A DNA stretch of 64,000 nt from Halictus rubicundus (Eukaryota > Arthropoda > Insecta > Hymenoptera > Halictidae), in the NCBI RefSeq assembly GCF_050948215.1, contig NC_135155.1, positions 14,030,001-14,094,000 on the forward strand. Direction: 5' to 3'. The first letter of the stretch is position 1, and every line of letters begins with the position of its first letter. The position numbers and the translations under genes are program-made. The notes under the pieces were generated by a model. It was not told the DNA's origin. It searched no databases and was given only the letters and a program-made list of their open reading frames with translations. Below, piece after piece: positions 33,401-41,855 of this stretch.

Positions 33401-36094
33401 GCCGATCGAGAATGCGTGAGCTTTTTTCAGACGCGATACGTGTGCACAGTATTGTCTCCACATGCGTGAACATTTCGCGACCGAAATCTCATTTGTGCAA
33501 TATACTGTTCATCAATTCGATGAAATAAGTTCTTCATTTTTCTTTTTACTGATTCTAATCAGTTCAAAATAGTAGCTTCTCTTTATTTAAAATTTTCTAT
33601 TTTATAAATTGATCAATTTTCCTCGGAAATGCATAAAATCCGCAGTCTAGTCATTTGCATCCTCGCAAGATGCTATTATTTAACCCCTCAACGATGGGTG
33701 GTGCGTAACGAAAAGCTGCTTATGCCGGGGGGTATGTGCGAGCAATGGCATGAAGCCCGTAGAAGTAATTCACGATAAGGTAGAGTGACAACGTTACCGA
33801 CGAAACTAAACGAAAAATGGTTTCACGTGCCCCAACTTTTCGTTCTTATATGAGAATATTTCTCGCTGGGAAAGGGCTCATTCGAAAGAGGAAGGTTCAA
33901 TCTAGCGCGCGCTGGTCATGAGCTGACGAGATTATGCAGATATTTGGTAATAGAAGCGTTAGAAGTAGGGCAAAAATTGACGATGTGCGTGCCGTGGAAT
34001 CCAAGCATTTTTATGCCATTGGACGAGTTTTCTGGATGAAATCGAGAACAGCGCGCACTAGGAAATATCTCCAGCTACAAATTGAGCTATATTTTGTCTT
34101 GATTCCCTGCGAAATAAAGCGAAAAACTTCAGAGCAAAAAATGTGACAAGTTGAGTCACAGACTTAAGATCCGTCAGATCAAGACCAAGACGGATCTTAA
34201 GTCAGTGTTTGAAGGCTGTGGACGGAGACTATACAGCAGTTGCCGACCTGCTGACTCTGATAAAGTCACGTGACTACCCTTGGCCCTTGAACTGGCGACT
34301 CTGCGACCGTATTTCGTACGGGTCCCGGCCGCCATTGAAGATTACAGGTTCCGTATCGCGTACGTGTCCCGTCGTTGAGGGGTTAAAATAGTGACAGAAA
34401 TTTTTTTATTTTAAATTATTTCCTTATGAAAATTATAGGAAAAAATTCGTGACTCTTTTCTGATTAAAATGAGTCCAAGCATGGTACCATTTGGATCGTG
34501 TTTACCCGTTTAATCCACGATTTGATGGAACCTCGATTATCCGAACCGAGATACCCGAAATTTCGAGATTAATTTCTAAGAAACAGAAGTGAACTGGATT
34601 TCTTTATTAAATCAGATTCCGTTTTCCCTTTAAATTTCGCTTTTAATACCTTCGGTTTTGTATATTATTCGTTTTTTGTTAATTCTTTGCAGAGGACTGT
34701 TCTCTCGAAGGTAAGGACAGTGATTTCTGACGGTTAATGTTTAAATGTGTGGATTGTTTTGAACAGAGACTCGAAATGCGATCATGACAGACAATCCAAC
34801 GAGTCTGTCGAATCCCCACAATGGCGGTGACTCATCATTGTCATCACCGATGCACGCGATCGACGGTACCGACAAACCGGAAGAGAGAAGACACGAAGAG
34901 GACAAACCTTCGTCTCGCGAGGGAACTATACACCCTGATTCACATCAAACGATGCCTGGGAACAATGTTTCGAAGCCGAATGTGCCGAAAGGTAACTTTT
35001 TAGACATCCTGTGTCTGCGGAAGACATTGATCGATGACGTGCAAAATTGTAATGATACTAGAAAAGTTTAAATATATTTTTATATTGTGTTTGTCTCATT
35101 GAAATGATCAAACACATTTCTCTTGAACTCGTGCTTCCCACAATTGTGCTAGAAGATTTTTATTTTTCATAAAGCCTCAATTCAGATCTTTATTGACACT
35201 TGACTATGTTTCCTTGCATTCCTACGAATCCTTATAGAAAACGGTGTACGTGTCAAAATTAAGGAAAATCTTTTCAATCAGCAAATATTTTACAAGTAGG
35301 TGGTGATAATATAGAATTTGAGTACAATTTCTTTTCTTTTGACATAGAATATTTTCAAATTTAAATAGCAATGACATAGATAATAGAATATATACATTTG
35401 CTTCTTTTACTGATAAATACCACTGATAAAGCAGAAATTTTGTATGACTAGAAATAATATAAAAATTCCAAGACTTGATTGTATGAACAAATTGTGATTG
35501 TTATTGTAGGTAGAAGGAGAATAGGCATTAAATCCAAAATAGCAGACTTGGTTCTGAATAATACGTCCAATGAAAGAAGGATCGGAGAAGACAATATTCA
35601 CGTCGCTAGGCAGAAACACTTATCATGTATGTTAATTGTCATGAATTAGATTCTAATAAATTAAAGATGAAATTATTTTTCTTTTCGGTCTCCGCGAATT
35701 TTATCAAAGGCGAACACCATCAAAATGTACACAATTATAATTAGACTGCGAATTTTATGCATTTAGGATAAAAATGTCAAACTCTGAAGACATTAACAGA
35801 ATTTGAGAACATTCTTACACTTTCTCCAATGTATTAAAATTATTAACAGAAGGAATACATTCTTATTTAGCATGTTTCTTACAGTTGAGTTAGACCATTT
35901 TTATTTTGCATAAACATCCGCAATCTAATTAAAAGATATTTTCATGTTCTACAGCGGTGAGCAAGAGGGAAATCGAGGAAATATACGAACGGAAAAATTA
36001 CTCGTATCTACAACCCGAAGAGATGAAGAACCTGCGCTTCAGAGTCCCACGTGCCAACGATCAAGGTCCTCGATCAACATCTGACAATCAATGA
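27403..36094 (+). CDS. Nine-exon gene for an unrecognised, probably mitochondrial protein (about 877 aa)
   Basis: Coding exons are 27403-27481, 27946-28026, 28163-28696, 29278-30375, 31021-31362, 34693-34710, 34767-34991, 35510-35626 and 35955-36094 (stop TGA). They sum to 2,634 bases, 878 codons, with no internal stop. Every intron is GT-AG and in phase 1, so all seven internal exons are multiples of three. The first 26 residues have arginines at 3, 13, 21 and 22 and one acidic residue. They are followed by R22-N-F-T-A-S27, which fits the arginine-10 motif (R-x-F-x-x-S) cut by the mitochondrial processing and intermediate peptidases. The remainder is hydrophilic: SWLKDIFKS at 45-53, a lysine run at 167-173, then a long Ser/Glu/Asp-rich region (about 232-600). 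I see no membrane segment or catalytic motif and do not recognise the family. ATTAAA at 36170-36175 is a likely poly(A) signal. Exons 3-5 and 7-9 are the surest; exon 1 and the microexon are inferred from frame and splice signals. Confidence 0.82.
27946..28026 (+). CDS. Exon 2 (residues 27-53)
   Basis: An 81-base exon between TTTTTGCAG and TCAG|GTTAGA. In phase 1 it reads S-S-V-R-C-T-D-D-N-D-R-K-K then V-E-G-V-F-S-W-L-K-D-I-F-K-S. The last part would form an amphipathic helix just after the predicted presequence cut. The other frames of this exon do not join the neighbouring exons. Confidence 0.75.
28163..28696 (+). CDS. Exon 3 (residues 54-231), basic and lysine-rich
   Basis: A 534-base exon after an acceptor TTTGTAG, ending CAAG|GTTTGT. 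It encodes a mixed region with HFGWYPAPLSRSLLL near the middle, then a run of seven lysines (residues 167-173) and a segment rich in Asp, Tyr and Trp ending in TYIWGQ. If intron 3 is retained, the frame stops at 28741-28743. The overlapping 183-residue antisense frame is a shadow. Confidence 0.85.
28889..29229. mobile_element. Long-TIR MITE (family A) in intron 3
   Basis: Full copy with the same arms (GATTAAAATGAGTCCAAACA left; TGTTTGGGCTCGTTTTAACC right). It fills most of intron 3 of the nine-exon gene and would fold into a hairpin in the pre-mRNA. Confidence 0.8.
29278..30375 (+). CDS. Exon 4 (residues 232-597), long acidic Ser/Glu-rich region
   Basis: The largest exon, 1,098 bases, between CATTCAG and CAGG|GTAAGT, the consensus donor. 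It encodes a strongly acidic and polar segment with many Ser-Glu-Asp clusters and a short HHH run near the end. It is probably disordered; a central FDAEISAWKDLVL stretch looks more ordered. The frame is open throughout in phase 1. The antisense frames over it are shadows. Confidence 0.9.
30571..30906. mobile_element. Long-TIR MITE (family A) in intron 4
   Basis: Full copy; left arm GATTAAAATGAGTCCAAACA and right arm GTTTGGACTCATTCTAATCA. It is the second family A insertion in consecutive introns of the same gene. Confidence 0.8.
31021..31362 (+). CDS. Exon 5 (residues 598-711)
   Basis: A 342-base exon after CTTTTTCAG. It encodes an acidic start, then YIKVPGDPYPYSKQYFEKWR and a DINIGSFVDKTEKVVDPEVP segment, the part of the protein that looks most like a folded module. 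The donor AAAG|GTGTGC is weak. Reading on gives KGVPN and a TAG at 31374-31376, with AATAAA at 31638-31643, so a shorter isoform could end here. Confidence 0.85.
31817..32356 (-). CDS. Possible antisense gene nested in intron 5 (unrecognised)
   Basis: Starting at the ATG at 32356 (context CACAATGG) the frame runs about 179 codons to a stop at 31817. The first 90 residues come from the GC-rich island and look like normal coding sequence, with a hydrophobic stretch IRGIVAALALSIASS near the N-terminus (signal anchor or presequence). The remainder lies in AT-rich DNA and is less convincing; a donor-like ACAG|GTTATT near 32092 may end the real exon. No family recognised. It competes with the + strand exon reading of the same island. 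Confidence 0.25.
   Translation of the reverse strand: MADSDSTIRGIVAALALSIASSPGPWLFYSTMTSLLIEERGSISLERRDAGIPGSSDDLETTRRICSLFVYRAWILIRGHVSFLKMLTGYCVLQWCYAKQCCICFPIVKIFFRILNNLFLNASSTGSRLIGFSIITKMKLKNFLFHGDPKLPRILSYGPWILKNYEIIDNLKTYHRRSL
32099..32368 (+). other. GC-rich island in intron 5: candidate cassette or alternative last exon, or antisense exon
   Basis: A sharply bounded GC-rich block in an AT-rich intron. On the + strand it follows CCTGTCAG, ends at TTTG|GTGAGT, is 270 bases long and is open in the host gene's phase (phase 1) for 86 codons. An in-frame TGA follows at 32359-32361, seven bases before the donor. Used as an exon it would end the protein in an Arg-rich tail. On the - strand the same block begins with an ATG in good context (CACAATGG at 32356) and stays open for 195 codons from an upstream ATG at 32404. 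The first residues after 32356 include a hydrophobic stretch. The two readings cannot both be judged from sequence. The + reading fits the host gene's phase rule and has the stronger donor. Confidence 0.4.
32398..32582. mobile_element. Pogo-like MITE in intron 5 (185 bp, TA duplication)
   Basis: Ends CAGTCATTTCTCTATATATG and, inverted, CAGTGAATTCTCGATATATG, both flanked by TA. CAGT termini with an AT-rich TATATA block and TA duplication suit pogo/Tigger-type elements. The inner repeat GCCAAGGCCTG continues both arms. There is no coding content. Confidence 0.68.
33770..34275 (+). repeat. Dispersed repeat family B, copy 2 (intron 5)
   Basis: Longer copy of the same family, inside intron 5 of the nine-exon gene. 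It keeps a perfect hairpin: GACTTAAGATCCGTC (34161-34175), a 13-base loop, then GACGGATCTTAAGTC (34189-34203). Confidence 0.75.
34446..34561. mobile_element. Half copy of long-TIR MITE (family A) in intron 5
   Basis: One arm only (GATTAAAATGAGTCCAAGCA to CCTCGATTATCCGAACCGAG), ending at the same central point as the copy at 2.9 kb. Confidence 0.7.
34693..34710 (+). CDS. Exon 6: 18-base microexon (residues 712-717)
   Basis: Eighteen bases sit between a strong acceptor (a T-rich tract ending CTTTGCAG) and a strong donor GAAG|GTAAGG. In phase 1 it adds E-D-C-S-L-E and keeps the frame. The next intron is only 56 bases (34711-34766). Skipping this exon would also keep the frame, so it may be an alternative cassette. 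Confidence 0.65.
34767..34991 (+). CDS. Exon 7 (residues 718-792)
   Basis: A 225-base exon between TTTGAACAG and AAAG|GTAACT. It encodes ETRNAIM, then a polar stretch rich in Ser, Asn, His and Pro with no recognisable motif. It is phase 1 at both ends. The internal ATG at 34784 is probably not an initiator, because the frame is open back to the acceptor and joins exon 6. Confidence 0.8.
35510..35626 (+). CDS. Exon 8 (residues 793-831)
   Basis: A 117-base exon between TTATTGTAG and TCAT|GTATGT. It reads G-R-R-R-I-G-I-K-S-K-I-A-D-L-V-L and then a charged helix-like segment. Too short for a start-codon-based search to report, it is supported by splice signals, phase 1 at both ends and continuity with exons 7 and 9. 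Confidence 0.72.
35955..36094 (+). CDS. Exon 9: terminal coding exon (residues 832-877)
   Basis: It follows the acceptor TTCTACAG and reads S-V-S-K-R-E-I-E-E-I-Y-E-R-K-N-Y, then a charged tail ending RSTSDNQ and TGA at 36092-36094. The segment KREIEEIYERK looks like a short coiled helix. A likely poly(A) signal, ATTAAA, lies 76 bases after the stop. Confidence 0.82.
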
Positions 36095-36169
36095 AGAATA
36101 CTACTCGTAGTAGATCAAATTACATCGTCTGCCATGTACATTCCCATTGCCTTTCAAATGTAATTGATC

Positions 36170-36175
36170 ATTAAA
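36170..36175 (+). terminator. Poly(A) signal ATTAAA of the nine-exon gene
   Basis: ATTAAA is the commonest variant poly(A) hexamer. It lies 76 bases after the stop codon in an AT-rich trailer, and a GT/T-rich stretch follows within 40 bases. Confidence 0.5.
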
Positions 36176-36337
36176 TGAATAAGTGTATGATTAATTTTCT
36201 GTTTCTGATCTCCATTATTATTCGTGATCTAACATAAGTAGAGTACTTAACATCGTTATATGTATATTAAATTAATTACTACAACTTAGATATCTGATTT
36301 GTTTTACGACTGATAACGTGGTCAGATGACCGTTTTA

Positions 36338-36634
36338 TTACCCTAATTCTAAGATTGATACAGGTGTCACTGTCCAAGGCTTAAAATTTCCAAACCCACG
36401 TAAATAACGGAACATTCCGGATAAAAATAATACTGAAACAAGAACTATAGCACACTGGTATGATCGAGCAGTGTTCAGTTGGCCTTGGGTCGCCAAATCG
36501 TCCACCCTGAAATTGATAACAGTGACAGTTCCGATCGAAGATCGTTCGCGCGAACCTAACCTAACTTTCGCGACGAAACACCTCGTCGCGCCTAACCGTC
36601 GCGGTTCTATAATCTCGTCGATCCTCCATCGCAT
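36338..36634 (-). CDS. Possible small single-pass membrane protein (98 aa)
   Basis: A frame on the - strand from an ATG at 36634 to a TAA at 36338. The N-terminal half is basic and Arg-rich. The C-terminal half has a clear hydrophobic segment, CAIVLVSVLFLSGMF, followed by the basic YLRGFGNFK and a short tail. An AATAAA overlaps the stop codon (TAATAAAA around 36333-36338), so a very short trailer is possible. It would be transcribed toward the 3' end of the nine-exon gene. A shorter start or a spliced 5' part is possible. I do not recognise it. Confidence 0.38.
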   Translation of the reverse strand: MRWRIDEIIEPRRLGATRCFVAKVRLGSRERSSIGTVTVINFRVDDLATQGQLNTARSYQCAIVLVSVLFLSGMFRYLRGFGNFKPWTVTPVSILELG

Positions 36635-36737
36635 GATCCACCGATCTCGTCAAGAGACAAGCCTAATAGCCTGACAATCCTCCTCAAATTCAGAATCATT
36701 CGAGGATTTTCGATTCGCAGAGCAGATTCTAACCTGC
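36635..36737. promoter_or_regulatory. Possible bidirectional promoter region
   Basis: About 100 bases separate two candidate start codons that point away from each other (36634 on - and 36738 on +). The region is moderately GC-rich with no TATA box. The call depends entirely on both small genes being real. Confidence 0.2.
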
Positions 36738-37634
36738 ATGAGTCCAGGTGAGTCTTCCTGAAATGAAATCATTGAAACGATTGAGGTATCTATTTTTCTA
36801 GCTTTCCAACTTTTCTCTCTCGTTAAACATTTTAGTGTATCTACTAAATTAATATACCGCTAGATATATTGTATCTGATACACTGTATTTTCTACATTCA
36901 TACCTGTGTACCTAATGGACCTGCAAAGGGTTTCAATTCCTTATGATTATATTGTGGAGTACATTAGAAAGTGTGAACATTAGAAGATTCTAAAGATACT
37001 ATTACATTACTTCTAACCTACTGACATTGCTAAGAATTTTCACTTAACTCGGTTGTTGTAACTGAAGTAGAATATTTTCGTGAAACCATTCTTTGTCAAT
37101 TTTGTCGGTAACGTGGTCACTCTACCTTATCGCGGGTCTACGGCGCTTTGGCTGGAGTAACCTTATTAGTGAAGTCAATAGAACCTTAAAAACAAAAATG
37201 AATATTCCTAAATTTTATGATTGACAGAATGAAAAGATTAGAAGAATTCCAGAATATCTACATATTGTTTCCAGATTATTGATGTTATTACAGAAAGAGA
37301 GACATTTCTGTTTCCTGTTTCCTGCAATTGTCGTAGGCAATTTTTATTTCGCCCAAAGAACTGCAAACTAGATCACGGTGGTCCCGATCAGGATCCGACG
37401 CTTCCGAATGGCTGGATCCTCTCAGAAAAAACTTATCAGCGCATCTGCCGTCTCGGGGATGCCGAACGGGTTCACCAGGTTCCGCAGGGCAATCAGGTGG
37501 TCCAATCTAGCATTATTCCCTGGACTGATTGCGTTGTCGAGGGTAGGAAAGGGGCGGAAAGAATCGAGGTATACGCAACGGTATACAGGGCCTTGTGTAC
37601 CTTGATTAGGACCGGCTGCGATTTGAATGATTAG
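36738..37634 (+). CDS. Possible two-exon small gene (about 90 aa, unrecognised)
   Basis: A short first exon ends ATGAGTCCAG|GTGAGT (36738-36746), a strong donor in phase 1. The next good candidate acceptor, GCAAACTAG, starts a block at 37372. Joined in phase 1 it reads M-S-P-D-H-G-G-P-D-Q-D-P-T-L-P-N-G-W-I-L, then a mixed, cysteine-containing segment to a TAG at 37632-37634, 86 open codons in all. The acceptor sits at the edge of a dispersed repeat. The antisense frame in the same register is also open (37422-37754), so one of the two is a shadow. Confidence 0.3.
37060..37145 (-). repeat. Dispersed repeat family B, left-end fragment
   Basis: The - strand reads CGCGATAAGGTAGAGTGACC and TTACCGACAAAATTGAC, the extreme left of the family. 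Nothing of the body remains. Confidence 0.55.
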
Positions 37635-38144
37635 ATAGGGTCGAGACGATTCGGAGATGCTGTTGCCGCCGGCGAAATAACAGCCTCCGGGGCTGGAAAC
37701 GGGCCCGTGTTCGTGACCGGTAGGCACGCATCTCCGCGGGTCGATAGTTCGCACGGAACAACGTGCCGCATCCTCTTTCTCCGATCCACGCTATTGCATA
37801 CACGCGCACGCCGCCTGCAGACTGCACACGGCTGCGCTAAGTACACGTGTCGGTTCCGGCGACCTAGCCGATCGTTCTCCGCCTTATCACCCTCCCCGCC
37901 CCGCCGCCGATCCTCGACAGGTGTGTCCGGTGCGGATTAACGCGCGATCTTCTCTCCTCGATCCGCCTGGATCCACGGGAGAGATCCCAATGCGCGCCGC
38001 GTGTGGCGATTTCCTTGATCTTCGTCGGAAATCGTTCGGCGAAATCCCCTCTTCAATCATTCCGGTATTCAACTTTATTTACTGGATGAGTGCGGAAGTT
38101 AGGCGACACGCTGTCTGGCATGGTTACGAGATTTCATAAACGTG
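37635..38144. other. GC-rich stretch, no gene seen
   Basis: GC-rich continuation of the candidate exon at 37.4 kb. Several short overlapping frames on both strands, none preferred. Confidence 0.5.
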
Positions 38145-38246
38145 TTCGTGTCGCTTTTCTGTTTAAAACGAGTCCAAGGTCGATACAGTTCGGATCAAAT
38201 TTACTTGTTTATTCTGCGGTACAGTGGAGTCTCTACTATCCGAACT
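38145..38246. mobile_element. Half copy of long-TIR MITE (family A)
   Basis: A diverged single arm (GTTTAAAACGAGTCCAAGGT to CTCTACTATCCGAAC), again stopping at the centre. It lies just before the first decamer array. Confidence 0.6.
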
Positions 38247-38297
38247 AAACCGCGAAACGTATTCGAGTCATAGCTCGATAATCATTGAAAATTATGT

Positions 38298-39110
38298 TGC
38301 TTTTAATTGCTTCGAATTCCTTTGATTTGGGTTGCTCTGAGTTGCTTTGAATTGCTTCAAATTGCTTTGAATTGCTTTGAATTATTGAATTCAGTTGCTT
38401 TGAATTCCTTTGATTTGAGTTGCTTTGAATTATTGAATTCAGTTGCTTTGAATTCCTTTGATTTGAGTTGCTCTGAGTTGCTTTGAATTGCTTCAAATTG
38501 CTTTGAATTGCTTTGAATTATTGAATTCAGTTGCTTTGAATTCCTTTGATTTGAGTTGCTTGGAATTGCTTTGAATTGCTTTGAATTATTGAATTGAGTT
38601 GCTTTGAATTCCTTTCATTTGAATTGCTTTGAGTTGCTTTCAATTGCTTGGAATTGCTTTAAATTGTTTTGAATTGCTTTGAATTGTTGAATTGAGTTGC
38701 TTTCGACTGCTCTGAATTGAGTTGTTTTGAATTCCTTTGATTTGCGTTGCTCCGAGTTGCTTTGAATCGCTATGAATTACTGAACTGAGTTGCTTTGAAT
38801 TCCTTTGATTTGAGCTGCTCTGAGTTGCTTTGAATTGCTTCAAATTGCTTTGAATTGCTGTGAATTATTGAATTCAGTTGCTTTGAATTCCTTTGATTTG
38901 AGTTGCTTTGAGTTGCTTTGAATTATTGAATTCAGTTGCTTTGAATTCCTTTGATTTGAGTTGCTCTGAGTTGCTTTGAATTGCTTCAAATTGCTTTGAA
39001 TTGCTTTGAATGATTGAATTCAGTTGCTTTGAATTCCTTTGATTTGAGTTGCTTGGAATTGCTTTGAATTGCTCTGAATTATTATATTGAGTTGCTTCGA
39101 GTCGCTGAAT
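38298..39110. repeat. Decamer minisatellite TTGCTTTGAA, array 1
   Basis: About 810 bases of TTGAATTGCTTTGAATT with interspersed GAATTCCTTTGATTTGAG segments at 48- or 88-base spacing, showing a higher-order pattern. On the - strand it reads as Gln/Phe/Lys/Asn/Ser repeats, which I take as a by-product. Confidence 0.88.
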
Positions 39111-39983
39111 CGAATTGTCTCGCATTTTGATTGTACCGAGAAAGTCTCTCTAATTCTGCGGAATTTTGGAGATCGTCAGGTGAAAGGGTGCAGAGTTTTC
39201 CAGAGAAGGTTTTCTCGAAAGGCGGTTCCGAAGATGCGCAGCTGGTTCGATTTTAAGACGCGTTCGAGCGGGTCGAGATTACACGAGCAATTAACTTTAC
39301 GACACTTGGCAGCGTTCGAAAATCCTCCGGCGTGGGTTGTTAAAGGCTCGCGTGCTCGACGTCGAAGGCTTCGGGGGCCTCTCGTCAGCTTAAAGCCCGC
39401 GACACCGTAAACAAAGCCCGCGTGTACCATACACCCTTCCTCCTCCTCCTCCTCCCTCGTCCCACCCTCCCCCGTTATTAATAATAACCGGAGCGCCGAT
39501 TTCGGCTGTGAAACGGAGGCTGGGGGACGCGGTGTGTTTCAGCTTCCAGCGTTTAAGTTGGCTTCGGCTCGTGACGGCCGTCTCGTACGAAAACATTCTT
39601 CGTCGATTTACTTTCGGGAATTCACGCGTAAACGTTGACGTATTTAAGGGAGGCTGTAAACCATCTATTTCGGTGTCCCGACGGGAATAATCGCGGCCGA
39701 CGTCGCGTTATCGGCTCGCCCGACACGCTCCTCGATTGGTTTTTTCCGTCACTCGTCATCTTTGGCCCGTCAGCCTGATCCTCCAAGAATAACTACGGTA
39801 ATACACCTACTAGACATATGTGAAAAAGATGTGCATCGTATTTGGGACAAATAATTATCCCCGATCACGCGAGATCTTCGAAGTTCTATCGCCGAGAATT
39901 GAATGTAGCGGCGAGACAAATACTAATTCAAGACAAAACTCTATTGGTTTCATTCATTCCTTCGTCAGACTCCTATCGGCGAA
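39111..39983. other. No gene seen
   Basis: GC-rich, with a short TCC run near 39,438. A 107-codon + frame (39,087-39,410) starts inside the decamer array and is not convincing. Confidence 0.55.
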
Positions 39984-40293
39984 TTCGTGACGTTTCCCTG
40001 ATTAAAATGAGACCAAACACGACTTAATTCGAAACACATCTGATTCTTTAATCCACGATTTTGTCAAACCTCCATTATCCGAACCTTCCGTTTAATTCCA
40101 CTGATATCGAAACTCTGCGTATATTCATCCATATGCAACACGATTCATTTTACAAATCGGTGAAGATTTAATCCAGCATCGCGGCTGAGTTAGTTCGGAT
40201 AATCGAGGTTCCACTGTATCGTGGGTCAAACAAGTAAATACAATCCAAATATCATCGTGCTTGGACTCAATTTACACAGAAAAATGTCACACA
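39984..40293. mobile_element. Long-TIR MITE (family A), diverged full copy
   Basis: Arms GATTAAAATGAGACCAAACA and CTTGGACTCAATTTACACAG, with CCATTATCCGAACC and GTTCGGATAATCGAGG at the inner ends. Confidence 0.75.
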
Positions 40294-41690
40294 TGTGACG
40301 GTGAAGGCTTCATAAAGAAATGATGAGAGACAAATCATTTTATTTTGTTGACTCAGTCTCAGTCAGCATCTGCGCCACAATGTTGGTACACCTGTAAAGT
40401 CAATGCAAGTAATTCGGCAGGACGTTTTCACGTGTATCGAGGCGCTACCGTACTCCTGGAAGGATCAGAGTTTTGCAGCCTGTCAAAGTGCGCGGAGGCT
40501 CGGCTAATTTTTTGAGTTCCTGGTGCGACGAAAGGCGCGTCAAGGTCAAGCAACGAGTAAAACGTTATCTAATCGAGATGCTCGTCCTCGCGTTACAGAG
40601 CTGCCGTGTATATCGGCATTTGCTATCGCGAAGGAAGAGGATGCCTCGTCGTCGGGTAGGATTCGCCGGACTGAACGACGACGGTACGACAAGGAGTTAT
40701 GATATCGGCGCCGATCGCCGCGCCAAGTGAAAACACGGTGGCGTGAGTAATATACAACCATAGGGCGATCTTTTATAGTGCAGGGACTCCGGAGGGAATG
40801 ATCCGCGGCCAACGTCGGCCGAGATAGGATCGTTCTAACCCCCGCGCGAACCAGAGGAGAGGGTCAAGGAGGAGCGAACCCGGAGCAGTCAGCGATTCTA
40901 GTCGTAAATAAAACCGTGTCTGCTACCAATGCCAATCCCTGGACCTTGGAGTACCTGTCCGAGGGCAGTGCGTTACCACTGCAAACTCTAACGGCCGGGA
41001 AAATTTATAACTGACCCGTCCGATAATATATTTTTCCGAGATGCGACGAGATCTCAGAATTTTACGAGATCGAGTCTCTTCGGCACAATCAGTATTGTAG
41101 TCTTAACTGAATGGCCAGCCAAAATAATTTCAGTCGGCAACCTCTTGCCCGTCCAGTTATTCCGAATGTGCGCCAGGTTGCTCAGAGATCGCCTAAAAAT
41201 CAGATCGAACGGTACACTACGATTCCGTTCGATTCCCCCAGTGCTCACGGGCGCTGCGGTGAAAAGTCCGACTGGATCGCGTCGATCTTTAAAAATCGGG
41301 GATCGTAACGACACGCTGATTGCCATGCCGCGATTCCCTCTGGTTCCCGAGTCCTTCGAGCAGGAATCATCATCGTGCCGATCGTGCGAAACTCGTTACC
41401 GCGGGCCGTTAGACAACCGAGGAAACAGACAAAGTATCGGGGACGCCGTTGACGAGCGAATCGCGGAAACGATAACACGTCGCTGGTGATTTCGTTCTAA
41501 CAAGCCTCTTCATAACTACAACTCTCTTTTGTGGATTGTTGCATTGTAATATGATTCGCTCTAGATTGCCCAGAAGCTCGGGTACCGAAAAGTATAGCTC
41601 AAGATCGGATACATCGGCGATACAATTCTGATTCCATGGCACAGCTTTTATAGTTTTCATTATTCTTTCGCGAAACTTTTACCGACATAC
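40294..41690. other. No gene seen
   Basis: GC-rich. AATAAA near 40,909 followed by a sharp change of composition might mark an old LTR, but no partner, primer site or coding sequence was found. Confidence 0.45.
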
Positions 41691-41855
41691 TGGCGACACT
41701 TTTCTGCGTAAAAAGAGACCAAACACGACCCAGTTTGGACCGTAGGTGCTTGTTTAATCCATGATATGGTAGCACCTCTATTAACCGAACCGAGTGGAAC
41801 GCGAGTGTATGTCGCGTCGTGTTTCGACTCGTTTTGAACGGAAAAGTGTGACGAA
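41691..41855. mobile_element. Long-TIR MITE (family A), short copy lacking most of one arm
   Basis: The left arm is complete (GAGACCAAACACGACCCAGT to CTATTAACCGAACCGA). The right arm is cut to its outer part (CGTGTTTCGACTCGTTTTGA). 165 bases. Confidence 0.7.

Noticed and set aside
37422..37754. A 110-codon antisense frame opposite the candidate + exon
   Set aside because: It is in the same codon register as the + frame, so one must be a shadow. The + frame has a matching donor and acceptor, so I listed that one, at low confidence.
40740..40990. A possible solo LTR (AATAAA near 40,909)
   Set aside because: No defined ends, target duplication or partner copy in the window.
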